NCBI GenBank assembly: GCA_045114175.1
Contig: JBGUJZ010000003.1
Location: 1-50,046, forward strand
Source: Cacconaster sp045114175
Lineage (GTDB): Bacteria; Bacteroidota; Bacteroidia; Bacteroidales; UBA932
Direction of reading: 5' to 3'
DNA: 50,046 nt
The translations under genes were made by a program, and so were the position numbers. Position 1 is the first letter of the stretch. The number at the start of each line of letters is the position of its first letter. Below, one piece after another: positions 34,725 to 41,760 of the stretch. The notes beneath the pieces were generated by a model. The model was not told the origin of the DNA. It searched no databases and saw only the letters and a program-made list of their open reading frames with translations.

Positions 34725-34756
34725 GAGGGAAACGGTTCGCCGCTTCCCTCTTTTTT
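34725..34756 (+). terminator. UUCG-loop terminator after C10 protease copy 2
   Basis: Stem GAGGGAAACGG / CCGCTTCCCTC with one A/C mismatch, TTCG tetraloop and six T. Nearly identical to the terminator at 41444. Confidence 0.9.
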
Positions 34757-34797
34757 ATCTCGTAAGGGGTGCGCGGGAGCACCTCGAGGGTAAATTA

Positions 34798-34829
34798 TTT
34801 GCGTTCAATGAGTTATTTTTTTATCTTCG
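34798..34829 (+). promoter_or_regulatory. Promoter of the sp4-A5 operon
   Basis: TTTG at 34798-34801, a 20-nt spacer and TATCTTCG at 34822-34829. It starts a leader of about 200 nt. Confidence 0.7.
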
Positions 34830-34856
34830 CAGTGTTGTGAATCTAAATGAACCCAG

Positions 34857-34982
34857 ATGGAAGACCTTCCTTATAGTTGTCTGTGTTGTTTTCGGGCCGT
34901 AGAGGACCTTGAGGAAAACCTGACGGGGGGGGGAGAAGTAATTATAAATCAAAAAGTTAGACAAATGGCGTATCGCCCGTGA
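34857..34982 (+). other. Possible leader peptide frame across the G-tract
   Basis: 41 codons beginning MEDLPYSC, with GGGEVIINQ over and after the G-tract and ending MAYRP. In leader copy 1 the same last frame reads GGVEVTINQ ... MACRP with the same stop, but its nearby ATG (28594) is out of frame by one G. Length and low complexity make this uncertain. Confidence 0.2.
34925..34933 (+). repeat. Homopolymer tract of nine G
   Basis: Nine G, 103 nt after the first base of the -7 box, the same spacing as in leader copy 1. Confidence 0.8.
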
Positions 34983-35004
34983 GGGCGGTGCGCCATTTTG
35001 TTTT
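34964..35004 (+). terminator. Attenuator-like hairpin in leader copy 2
   Basis: A 15-bp stem (AATGGCG + TATCGCCC pairing GGGCGGTG + CGCCATT) with a GTGA loop, then TTGTTTT. Compared with copy 1, one G-T pair became A-T and one T-G pair became C-G, so the structure rather than the sequence is kept. The sp4 start is 32 nt after the T-rich tail. Confidence 0.65.
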
Positions 35005-35036
35005 CCAAGCCAAAACAAACCAAATACCATATAGTG

Positions 35037-35174
35037 ATGAAAGTGAAACAAATGTATGCGACACCTGTCGTAAAGACCTTTAAGGTCACCCTTGAGGGCA
35101 ACTGTTGCAATCAGGTTAGTAATCCGCCTATCGATCCGTATACTGGCATCCCTCTCGGCATGGATTCTTTCTAA
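35037..35174 (+). CDS. Small Bacteroidales peptide (sp4)
   Basis: 45 residues. It starts MKVKQMYATPVVKTFKVTLE, has a Cys pair in GNCCNQ, and ends DPYTGIPLGMDSF. The Y-x-x-P-V start and the D-P-[FY]-T-G-x-P-[IL]-G tail align well with sp1 and sp2. Its gene lies 21 nt before an A-type lipoprotein gene. No signal peptide or known domain. The last nine residues, GIPLGMDSF, closely resemble GTNLGSDSF near the end of the B-type lipoprotein at 38896. Confidence 0.72.
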   Translation: MKVKQMYATPVVKTFKVTLEGNCCNQVSNPPIDPYTGIPLGMDSF

Positions 35175-35195
35175 TCACCCAAAACAGAAACGACA

Positions 35196-38100
35196 ATGAA
35201 AAAGACATTAAAACTTTTTGCAATCCTGGCGGTTCTGCTTTTTGCGGCATCCTGCCAGAACTCGGACATTGACAACAGCCAGACCATCGCTGATGGCAGC
35301 TTTACCGTCACGGCAACAATCGTGACGCCGGATGCAACCCGCGTCTCTTATGACGTTGACAATGCATCAACTCATACAATTACCCCCGCATGGACGGTGG
35401 GTGACAAGATCATCGGTTTCGATAACGACGACCACACTTTCACCTTCACGGTGTCGGAGGTTGACGGCTCGGGCCGCGCGTCGCTCGATCTGGGCGGTTA
35501 TTCCCCGGGTGCGGCCACGAAACTCTACGCCATCTACTATCCCGGCAAGACTGTCTCCAATTTCTCTGGTTCGGGCACGGCTACGACGCTCGCAGTTGAC
35601 CTGAGTACGCAGGACGGCGCCAAGCTGGATGATCATTCTCCGGTGCTGATGTGCGCTACGGCTGATATTAATGCCGGAAGTGCCTCGCTCGACTTCGAGA
35701 ACCAGACGGCCATCATCGGCGTCACGCGTTTCAAACTGCCTGCAGCTACGACCGTAACTTCCGTGGCGGTTGCAGGCCTGGTTACGACCGGTACTTTCAA
35801 GGTTGAGGCAGGAGCGCTGGTGCTCACCCCGGACACGACCCCGACGACGGTCTCCGCGGCCGGCAGTTGGACGACGGGCGAAGGCAATATCTGCGAGACG
35901 CCGCTCTACTTTGCAACCCTTTCGACCAATGAGGCCGACATAATCCTCAACGCAAGCGACGGCGCGAAGGACTACGCCAATCTCTCGACCATAGCCAATA
36001 CGAACATCGTGGCCGGCAACTATTACTATATGGCCAAGAACTTCGCTTCGGCAGTCGCTGACGTCAACGGCGTCAAATATGTCTCCATTGACGCAGCCTG
36101 GACCGCAGCCAACAGCGCAACAAGCGACGTGACAATCACCCTGCTGGAAGACTGCTCTGCCGCTGCAGTTCTGATCCTTGACGACAGCAATGCGGGCACA
36201 GGTGCCGTGACGCTTGACTTGAACGGAAAGGATCTTTCCTTGGGTGAATACACAATTCGGATCAACGATGGTCGATCGCTGACTATCAAGGACAATTCCA
36301 GTGCAGTCCTAGATGAACAGGGTGAAATCTCTTCCACCGCGTCGGCAAGGGCAGTAGAAGTAACTTCTTCAGCCTTGACCGTGCAGGGGGGAAGCATCCA
36401 CTCACAGCACAGGACAACTATCTATAATAATAACGGAAATGTGACGGTTGAAGGCACCGCTGCAGTCATTGCCGATGAACAATATAGTGTTAATACGGCC
36501 GGATCTTCCGCACATACGATTATCTGCGGCAATGCCGCTATTTCAAGTCCTTCCAACGCGGTTCTTGCACAATCTGGGGCGCATGTGGAAATCAATGGCT
36601 CCCCGACAATCAGTGCAACTAACGGCGCCACAGTTTATGCCAATAAAGGTACAATAGATATTTCCGGCGGAACGATTACCCGTGGCGGTACTACGGGGTA
36701 TGCAGTCTATGCCGGAAATGCTGCAGCGGTCGTCAATATCTCAGGCGGTACCTTTTCTAATGAATCCGGCACCAGCAGCCATCCCGTTGTTTTTGCAAAT
36801 ACCAGCGGAAGCGTAATTAATGTAACGGGCGGTTCTTTCCAGGCAAAGGGTGTCACGCCGCTTGGAGTCAGTAGCGGAACCATCAACGCTACCGGCGGCA
36901 TTTACAACAAACCGGTCCTCAGTAGTTTCTCGACCGACGGCAGTACTCCTTATGTGAATATCCTCAACACAGCGGCCGCTACGAAAGGAACCTATCCTTT
37001 CACCCTTGTCTCTACCTCCTCCACACCGCAAGTGGCAACGACAGCACCTCATTCAACACCAGCAAATACCTGTGCGCACGGCACCCTGCAGAGTGCTGCC
37101 AAAGCGGTTAATATTGCTACTGCCGAGCAGGATTTCCGCTTGACAACTGATGTCGAAGGCGCATCCCGGGTCAATATTTGTTCACCGGTCAAAACGAATC
37201 TCTACTTCGATGATCACACCGTAACCAGCAGTGTTGCGCGCGCATTTGAGCTCTTTTCTGACGTGGATATTTACGATGGACCTCTTGGAGAAGGTGGCGT
37301 CACCAATACTGCGGCTCAATATGCCCTAGTGGATACGATTGCCGGGACGAAGCTCAATATCTATGGTGGCAACTTTAAAACTGCCGGCGCCACCTATGGC
37401 GCACTGCGCTTCTGGGGGAAAGACGCCCTATTGACCATCGACGGGAATCCCACCTTTGAAAACACAGGCGCTGGAGCGGCTGTGAATATTGGGTTTACTT
37501 CCGCTTCTTCTGCCCCGCGTGCTGAGATATCAGGTGGTACTTTCATCAGTGGAACAGGTGAGGAAGGTTATGGACTTCGTTGTGGTTACGGAGTAACCCA
37601 CGTGACGGGAGGAACCTTTGTGGGTACGGTCTCTGCTGCTTATGGCGGCAATTTCGCTGCCTTGAATATACACGGGGGATATTTCCATAACGGGGAGTCT
37701 ACGGCTGAAGTAATCTCCACGAATGGCTCGGGCACGGCAAAGCGAGTGGATGGAGGCTGGTTTAGCAAGGCCCCGGCGCCTGCCGTTTTAGCTACTAATT
37801 ATGTTGCCCAAAGCGGAAGCGAGACGGTTGACGGCCGGACATATTCCTACGAGGTCGTTTTTGATCCAACTGTTCTCATCGCACAAGTTAACGGCGTGAA
37901 TTATTATTCATTCTACGATGCCCTGGATGCTGCACTCGATTACGACGGTGCAGAGGATACCGTTACTTTGAAGCTACTGACTGACGTGGAAGGATGGTCT
38001 GATTATATGAAGATGGATAATACAGCATCCAAGCCAATCGTGTTCGATTTGAATGGTCACACGTTCGGCACAATCATCGATTCGTTGATGACGACGACGG

Positions 38101-38789
38101 GTGTTTTAACGATAACCGACGCTTCCGGCTCCGGTGTTGGCAAATTCACCAGCAACAAGCGCAAGCAGATATACCTCGCCGGGACCGGTACCATCAATAT
38201 TACAGACTGTACCGTCGAATGTACACGTGGCGGTTATTATGCCATTGGCCCTACGTACAAGATGATTGCCGTGGCCGGAACTGGTACCAATAATGCAGCG
38301 GGCCGTATCAATATCAGCAATGCTAAGATCGTTGCAACCAGTTACTTTTCGCCTTTCCACGCGACCTACGGTAGCCTGACCTTTACAAACTCGGAGATTA
38401 CCTGCGGTACGAAAGATGTAGGCGGAAACTACTGTATAGACGTCGATACTGGCGGTTCGATTGTCGTCGACAATAGTTCTTTCGTGACATTCCCCCAGAA
38501 ATCCAATGGCTCGGCAAAAAGCTGTATCTACAGCCGTACCGGCAATATCGCAAAAGGCAGCAGCATTATCATCAACAGCGGCTGGTTCTATGGCGGCGGC
38601 GCGGCCATTGCCAGCAGTCAGGATTCCTACAGCAAGCCTTACACACTGAACGGCGGATATTTTAACTCTGACTTTACCGCTACGATGACTCAGACAACCT
38701 TTGGCACAGGACTCACCCTGCAATCCATCACTCCCGTGGGACACAACCATGGCGGTACGGAGTACTCCTACGGCTATCAGGTGAAGTAA
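35196..38789 (+). CDS. Fimbrillin-like / beta-helix surface lipoprotein (type A, copy 5)
   Basis: 1197 residues, the longest A protein. Lipobox AASC (Cys20). The fimbrillin-like part (ATRVSYDVDN, WTVGDKIIGFDNDD, KLYAIYYPG) runs to about residue 280. A longer beta-helix follows than in the paralogs, with many short rungs such as VNISGGTFSN, INVTGGSFQA, ISGGTFIS and IHGGYFHN. The last 230 residues pair with copy 3 (SNKRKQIYL, TRGGYYAIG, TFGTGLTLQ), and the end is YSYGYQVK. Terminated by a hairpin at 38811. Likely surface adhesin; ligand unknown. Confidence 0.85.
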   Translation: MKKTLKLFAILAVLLFAASCQNSDIDNSQTIADGSFTVTATIVTPDATRVSYDVDNASTHTITPAWTVGDKIIGFDNDDHTFTFTVSEVDGSGRASLDLGGYSPGAATKLYAIYYPGKTVSNFSGSGTATTLAVDLSTQDGAKLDDHSPVLMCATADINAGSASLDFENQTAIIGVTRFKLPAATTVTSVAVAGLVTTGTFKVEAGALVLTPDTTPTTVSAAGSWTTGEGNICETPLYFATLSTNEADIILNASDGAKDYANLSTIANTNIVAGNYYYMAKNFASAVADVNGVKYVSIDAAWTAANSATSDVTITLLEDCSAAAVLILDDSNAGTGAVTLDLNGKDLSLGEYTIRINDGRSLTIKDNSSAVLDEQGEISSTASARAVEVTSSALTVQGGSIHSQHRTTIYNNNGNVTVEGTAAVIADEQYSVNTAGSSAHTIICGNAAISSPSNAVLAQSGAHVEINGSPTISATNGATVYANKGTIDISGGTITRGGTTGYAVYAGNAAAVVNISGGTFSNESGTSSHPVVFANTSGSVINVTGGSFQAKGVTPLGVSSGTINATGGIYNKPVLSSFSTDGSTPYVNILNTAAATKGTYPFTLVSTSSTPQVATTAPHSTPANTCAHGTLQSAAKAVNIATAEQDFRLTTDVEGASRVNICSPVKTNLYFDDHTVTSSVARAFELFSDVDIYDGPLGEGGVTNTAAQYALVDTIAGTKLNIYGGNFKTAGATYGALRFWGKDALLTIDGNPTFENTGAGAAVNIGFTSASSAPRAEISGGTFISGTGEEGYGLRCGYGVTHVTGGTFVGTVSAAYGGNFAALNIHGGYFHNGESTAEVISTNGSGTAKRVDGGWFSKAPAPAVLATNYVAQSGSETVDGRTYSYEVVFDPTVLIAQVNGVNYYSFYDALDAALDYDGAEDTVTLKLLTDVEGWSDYMKMDNTASKPIVFDLNGHTFGTIIDSLMTTTGVLTITDASGSGVGKFTSNKRKQIYLAGTGTINITDCTVECTRGGYYAIGPTYKMIAVAGTGTNNAAGRINISNAKIVATSYFSPFHATYGSLTFTNSEITCGTKDVGGNYCIDVDTGGSIVVDNSSFVTFPQKSNGSAKSCIYSRTGNIAKGSSIIINSGWFYGGGAAIASSQDSYSKPYTLNGGYFNSDFTATMTQTTFGTGLTLQSITPVGHNHGGTEYSYGYQVK

Positions 38790-38810
38790 AACCCGTTGTT
38801 GGAATATTTC

Positions 38811-38844
38811 AGGAGGGGGCGTAGCCCGCTTCCCTCCTTTTTTC
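38811..38844 (+). terminator. Terminator between A5 and B2
   Basis: Stem AGGAGGG / CCCTCCT with G-T pairs inside and a run of six T. The stop-to-start gap of 106 nt has no clear TAnnTTTG, so B2 may depend on read-through. Confidence 0.75.
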
Positions 38845-38895
38845 TTGAAAGACTTTGAGGAATCTGTTTAAGTATACAGGTTAAGACGATATGGT

Positions 38896-41280
38896 ATGAA
38901 ATATGGGTTATTTCTTGTGTGTTGTACTGTGGCGGTGATGACGGTTGGGTGCTCGTCTGAGGCGTCTTCCGGCATGGAGTCCGGCGGGCCGGTCACCCTG
39001 TATGCTGCCCTCGAACAGCCTGTCCAGCCCACCCGCCTGGCCCTGGCGGAAGGGGAGACCCCCGGGGTTTACGACCTGGTCTGGAGTGACGGGGATGCCA
39101 TCGCCGTAATCGGTACAGAGGGCGGTTCGCCCCGCACCTCTCGGTTCGACCTTGCTACGGGGGGCGGCACCACGAAAGGTTCATTCAACGGTACGCTTTC
39201 CGAAAGCGGCGAAGCGCCCTATTATGCGGTCTTTCCCTATCAGGCCGAAGCAACCCTGACGGGCGGCAGTCTCCATTTTGTCATCCCGCAGCGGGTCCCG
39301 GCCGGCGCGGATAACATCGGGTCCAGCGCCCTTCCCGCCGTGGCACGCGTCGTGACGAACGAAGCTCGGGCTTCGGTAGCCCTGCACAATGTATTCGGCC
39401 TGCTGAAGCTTACCTTCACAAGCGCCTCGGCCGTGGATGTCAAAAAGATTGTCCTGCACGATTTGGGCGGAAACCTCCTCTGGGGTAACTGCAGCGTGCC
39501 GATTGTGGCAGGTAATCCGGATTATGAGGCGGCCACCCTTTCAGGCGGCACCAATTCCGTCTCTCTTGTCTGGGATGAAGCCGTAACCTTCAATGCCTCC
39601 CCTAAGAGCCTCTACTTCCCGGTACCTGCCGGCAGTCTGGACCGCGGTTTTTCGCTGGTCCTGTATGAGCAGGACCTGAACCAGGCTGATTCTGTAGGCC
39701 GCGCCTGGACCTTCCTGCAGAAAATCACCTCACCTGTCGCTGCGGGTCGCTCTGCCATCGTGGAAATCGACGCCGCTGCGTTATCGGAGAGGTCGGAACC
39801 GCTCGACGTGAAGGCGCGCGGCTACTACAAGAGCCTCTTCGTGAACGGTGGCATGTATCTCACCAGCAACGATTCTACAAAGAATCTTCCCGCCATCGAA
39901 TATCTCGGTCTCGAGAATGATTACGAATACTTCGGATCCTCCGTCAACGCCGACGTGGATGGTTCCGATTATGATATCAACTTAAACGTCCAGAACGGTG
40001 TGATGGTCTCCGCCCCCTCGGCGACCACCGTCACCTGGAACGACGCGAACGGCGCTCTTCTTTATCCGGACGGAGCGCCCCGCTTCCGGGTGATGTATGT
40101 CAACGGCGGAAAATCCTCAAACCATGGTCCCACGCTGACCGCCGAGGGCCGGGAACAGATTCATGACTTCTATATGAACGGCGGCGGTTATGTCGGTACC
40201 TGTGCCGGAATGTTCCTGGGATGCAAGAATATCAACGGAACGAACCGGTATGACAACGCCGATCCCTCCAAGAACTATTCATTTGGCATCTGGCCCGGAC
40301 GCGTGAATTCGAGCCACCTGCCCAAGAACATCACCGAATATCCCACTGTCTTTACCGGCCAGAAGATTCTCCTGGATATGGGTTCGCTGGGTTATTACGG
40401 ATTTGCCGCGGGCGATACCATCGAAGATGTCCGCCACCACGGAGGCGGTTACTTGCCGCACAATGCGACCAATGCCGCCATTCCCCACGAAGAACTGCTA
40501 TCATTCCAGTATTCCGACCACTCTTCGGTGGCTGATACCTCGCGATACACGATGGCCAACACGGAAACGATGGAAAAATTCCGTTACAACGACGCTCCGG
40601 TTGTCTTGAAAGATTCCGTCAGTACCTGGGCCTACAAAGCCTCTTCCGCGAGCGGCCGGGCAGTGCTTTGCGGTTCACATCCCGAGGGCCGTTACTGCAA
40701 CAAAGGCAAGCAGCGCGACCTGATGTCCTTTATGCTGCGCTACGCGATGGACGGCGGTGGCGATGCGGTTGTCAAGGCGGGCGACCTGGAAAATCCGGGC
40801 ACCCGCACGATGTCTCAGGCCTCGTCCGCCGGGGATCCCGACCATGCTAAGATCGGCGACCGGCAGTACCACCATTTTCGCTTCGTTGCCGCCGCGGAGA
40901 TTCCGGATTTCGAACTGACCCTCAGCAGCAACTATGGCCCCGCATCGGGCGTAACCCTCTACTTGGCCCTGCGTAAAGACGGACTGGCCTGGATTTCAGA
41001 TGCGGATTATGTGCTCTGCAACCGTGGCGGGCAGAAGTCGATATCCATCAAAAAGCTACCTGCCGGGACCTGGTATGTGAGCGTCTATTGTGCAACGACC
41101 GTCACGGCCACGCCAATGGAGATACCTACATCCTCATCCAAGATAGCCTACTGGGCTTATTCCGGCCATACTGAAGTGCTTGATGGAATCGCTTATACCT
41201 TGAAAATTGGCATTAAGGGCGGTGGAAGCCCCTCACCTTATTCTGGAACAAATCTCGGCTCCGATTCGTTTGATGATTAA
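38896..41280 (+). CDS. Lipoprotein: fimbrillin-like + GATase-like (BPL_N) + PPC-type domain (type B, copy 2)
   Basis: 794 residues. Lipobox TVGC (Cys19). The fimbrillin-like N-terminus has PTRLALAEG and LVWSDGDAIAV. The amidotransferase-like domain has VMYVNGGKSS, GGGYVGTCAGMFLG with candidate nucleophile Cys436, FGIWPG, and GSHPEG with His595. The PPC-type end has HAKIGDRQYHHFRF and LPAGTWYVSVY. Same order as the gene at 3408, with an extra Gly/Ser tail ending SGTNLGSDSFDD that resembles the tails of the small peptides. The small gene sp5 starts 11 nt after it. Substrate and activity unknown. Confidence 0.82.
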   Translation: MKYGLFLVCCTVAVMTVGCSSEASSGMESGGPVTLYAALEQPVQPTRLALAEGETPGVYDLVWSDGDAIAVIGTEGGSPRTSRFDLATGGGTTKGSFNGTLSESGEAPYYAVFPYQAEATLTGGSLHFVIPQRVPAGADNIGSSALPAVARVVTNEARASVALHNVFGLLKLTFTSASAVDVKKIVLHDLGGNLLWGNCSVPIVAGNPDYEAATLSGGTNSVSLVWDEAVTFNASPKSLYFPVPAGSLDRGFSLVLYEQDLNQADSVGRAWTFLQKITSPVAAGRSAIVEIDAAALSERSEPLDVKARGYYKSLFVNGGMYLTSNDSTKNLPAIEYLGLENDYEYFGSSVNADVDGSDYDINLNVQNGVMVSAPSATTVTWNDANGALLYPDGAPRFRVMYVNGGKSSNHGPTLTAEGREQIHDFYMNGGGYVGTCAGMFLGCKNINGTNRYDNADPSKNYSFGIWPGRVNSSHLPKNITEYPTVFTGQKILLDMGSLGYYGFAAGDTIEDVRHHGGGYLPHNATNAAIPHEELLSFQYSDHSSVADTSRYTMANTETMEKFRYNDAPVVLKDSVSTWAYKASSASGRAVLCGSHPEGRYCNKGKQRDLMSFMLRYAMDGGGDAVVKAGDLENPGTRTMSQASSAGDPDHAKIGDRQYHHFRFVAAAEIPDFELTLSSNYGPASGVTLYLALRKDGLAWISDADYVLCNRGGQKSISIKKLPAGTWYVSVYCATTVTATPMEIPTSSSKIAYWAYSGHTEVLDGIAYTLKIGIKGGGSPSPYSGTNLGSDSFDD

Positions 41281-41291
41281 CCCCTATCAAG

Positions 41292-41417
41292 ATGAACAAG
41301 AATCCTTATATCGCTCCTAATGTAATACTCTTCAGTATTTTTTTCGAGAGCCATATTTGTGGCCTCTCTGATAACGATCCTATGCACATTGTACCCGGTG
41401 GCTCTCTCGACGACTAA
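41292..41417 (+). CDS. Small Bacteroidales peptide (sp5)
   Basis: 41 residues. It starts MNKNPYIAPNVILFSIFFES, has one Cys in HICGLS, and ends VPGGSLDD. It has the family layout (Y-x-x-P-x-V, hydrophobic strand, Cys-x-x-S, acidic end), but here it is placed after a B-type gene instead of before an A-type gene. It is the last gene before the UUCG terminator. Function unknown. Confidence 0.62.
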   Translation: MNKNPYIAPNVILFSIFFESHICGLSDNDPMHIVPGGSLDD

Positions 41418-41443
41418 ACGAGTATTGAATATAAATTCTAGAG

Positions 41444-41472
41444 AGGGAAACGGTTCGCCGCTTCCCTTTTTT
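41444..41472 (+). terminator. UUCG-loop terminator at the end of the second block
   Basis: Stem AGGGAAACGG / CCGCTTCCCT with one mismatch, TTCG loop and six T. Almost the same sequence as the terminator at 34725. The following 190 nt (41473-41663) are AT-rich with no gene recognised. Confidence 0.9.
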
Positions 41473-41663
41473 CGTCCTTTTTCTCCGAAACCGGATACGT
41501 TATTTTAACAAAAAGGAGGCGTTTTACCACCCCGAACAATTTCTTCTGATATTCGTCACAATAGTTTGGAGCAACGCAAGATTCAACATTATTTTGACAA
41601 TTGGCAACGGCCGGAGGTATATTTATTTTGCCTTAGAGACGTCAAAAATGATATTTATTTATA

Positions 41664-41671
41664 TATCTTTG
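41664..41671 (+). promoter_or_regulatory. -7 box for the hicA-remnant/hicB unit
   Basis: TATCTTTG, 11 nt before the ATG at 41683. No clear -33 box. Confidence 0.5.
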
Positions 41672-41682
41672 CAGAAGAAATA

Positions 41683-41760
41683 ATGAAACGGGACAAGGTG
41701 GGCCAAGTCCTTAGAATGCTGAAACGGGACGGCTGGAAAACAAACGATGACAATGAATAA
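41683..41760 (+). pseudogene. hicA: Truncated HicA-like toxin remnant
   Basis: 25 codons only. VGQVLRMLKRDGWK matches the start of HicA toxins (about 60 residues), including the K-x-L-K-x-D-G-W segment. The frame then runs straight into the hicB start and stops 14 nt later. The part with the catalytic His and the rest of the dsRNA-binding fold is missing. An internal deletion fusing the hicA start to the hicB start would give this. It may now act as a leader peptide for hicB. Confidence 0.6.

Larger units (their letters stand above)
34830..35036 (+). promoter_or_regulatory. Conserved long leader, copy 2
   Basis: Paralog of the leader at 28578. The shared parts are TTGTGAATCTAAATGAACC near the 5' end, G9 at 34925-34933, AGAAGTAATTATAAATCA and the hairpin. 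In this copy a 41-codon frame (ATG 34857 to TGA 34980-34982) crosses the G-tract and stops inside the hairpin loop. A short regulatory peptide is therefore possible but unproven. Confidence 0.6.

Noticed and set aside
137..38789. Beta-helix lipoproteins as pectate lyases or other polysaccharide-degrading enzymes
   Set aside because: The repeats fit the fold, but I saw no conserved acidic catalytic cluster or CAZy-like motif, and the rungs vary freely among paralogs; a structural or adhesive role is more likely.
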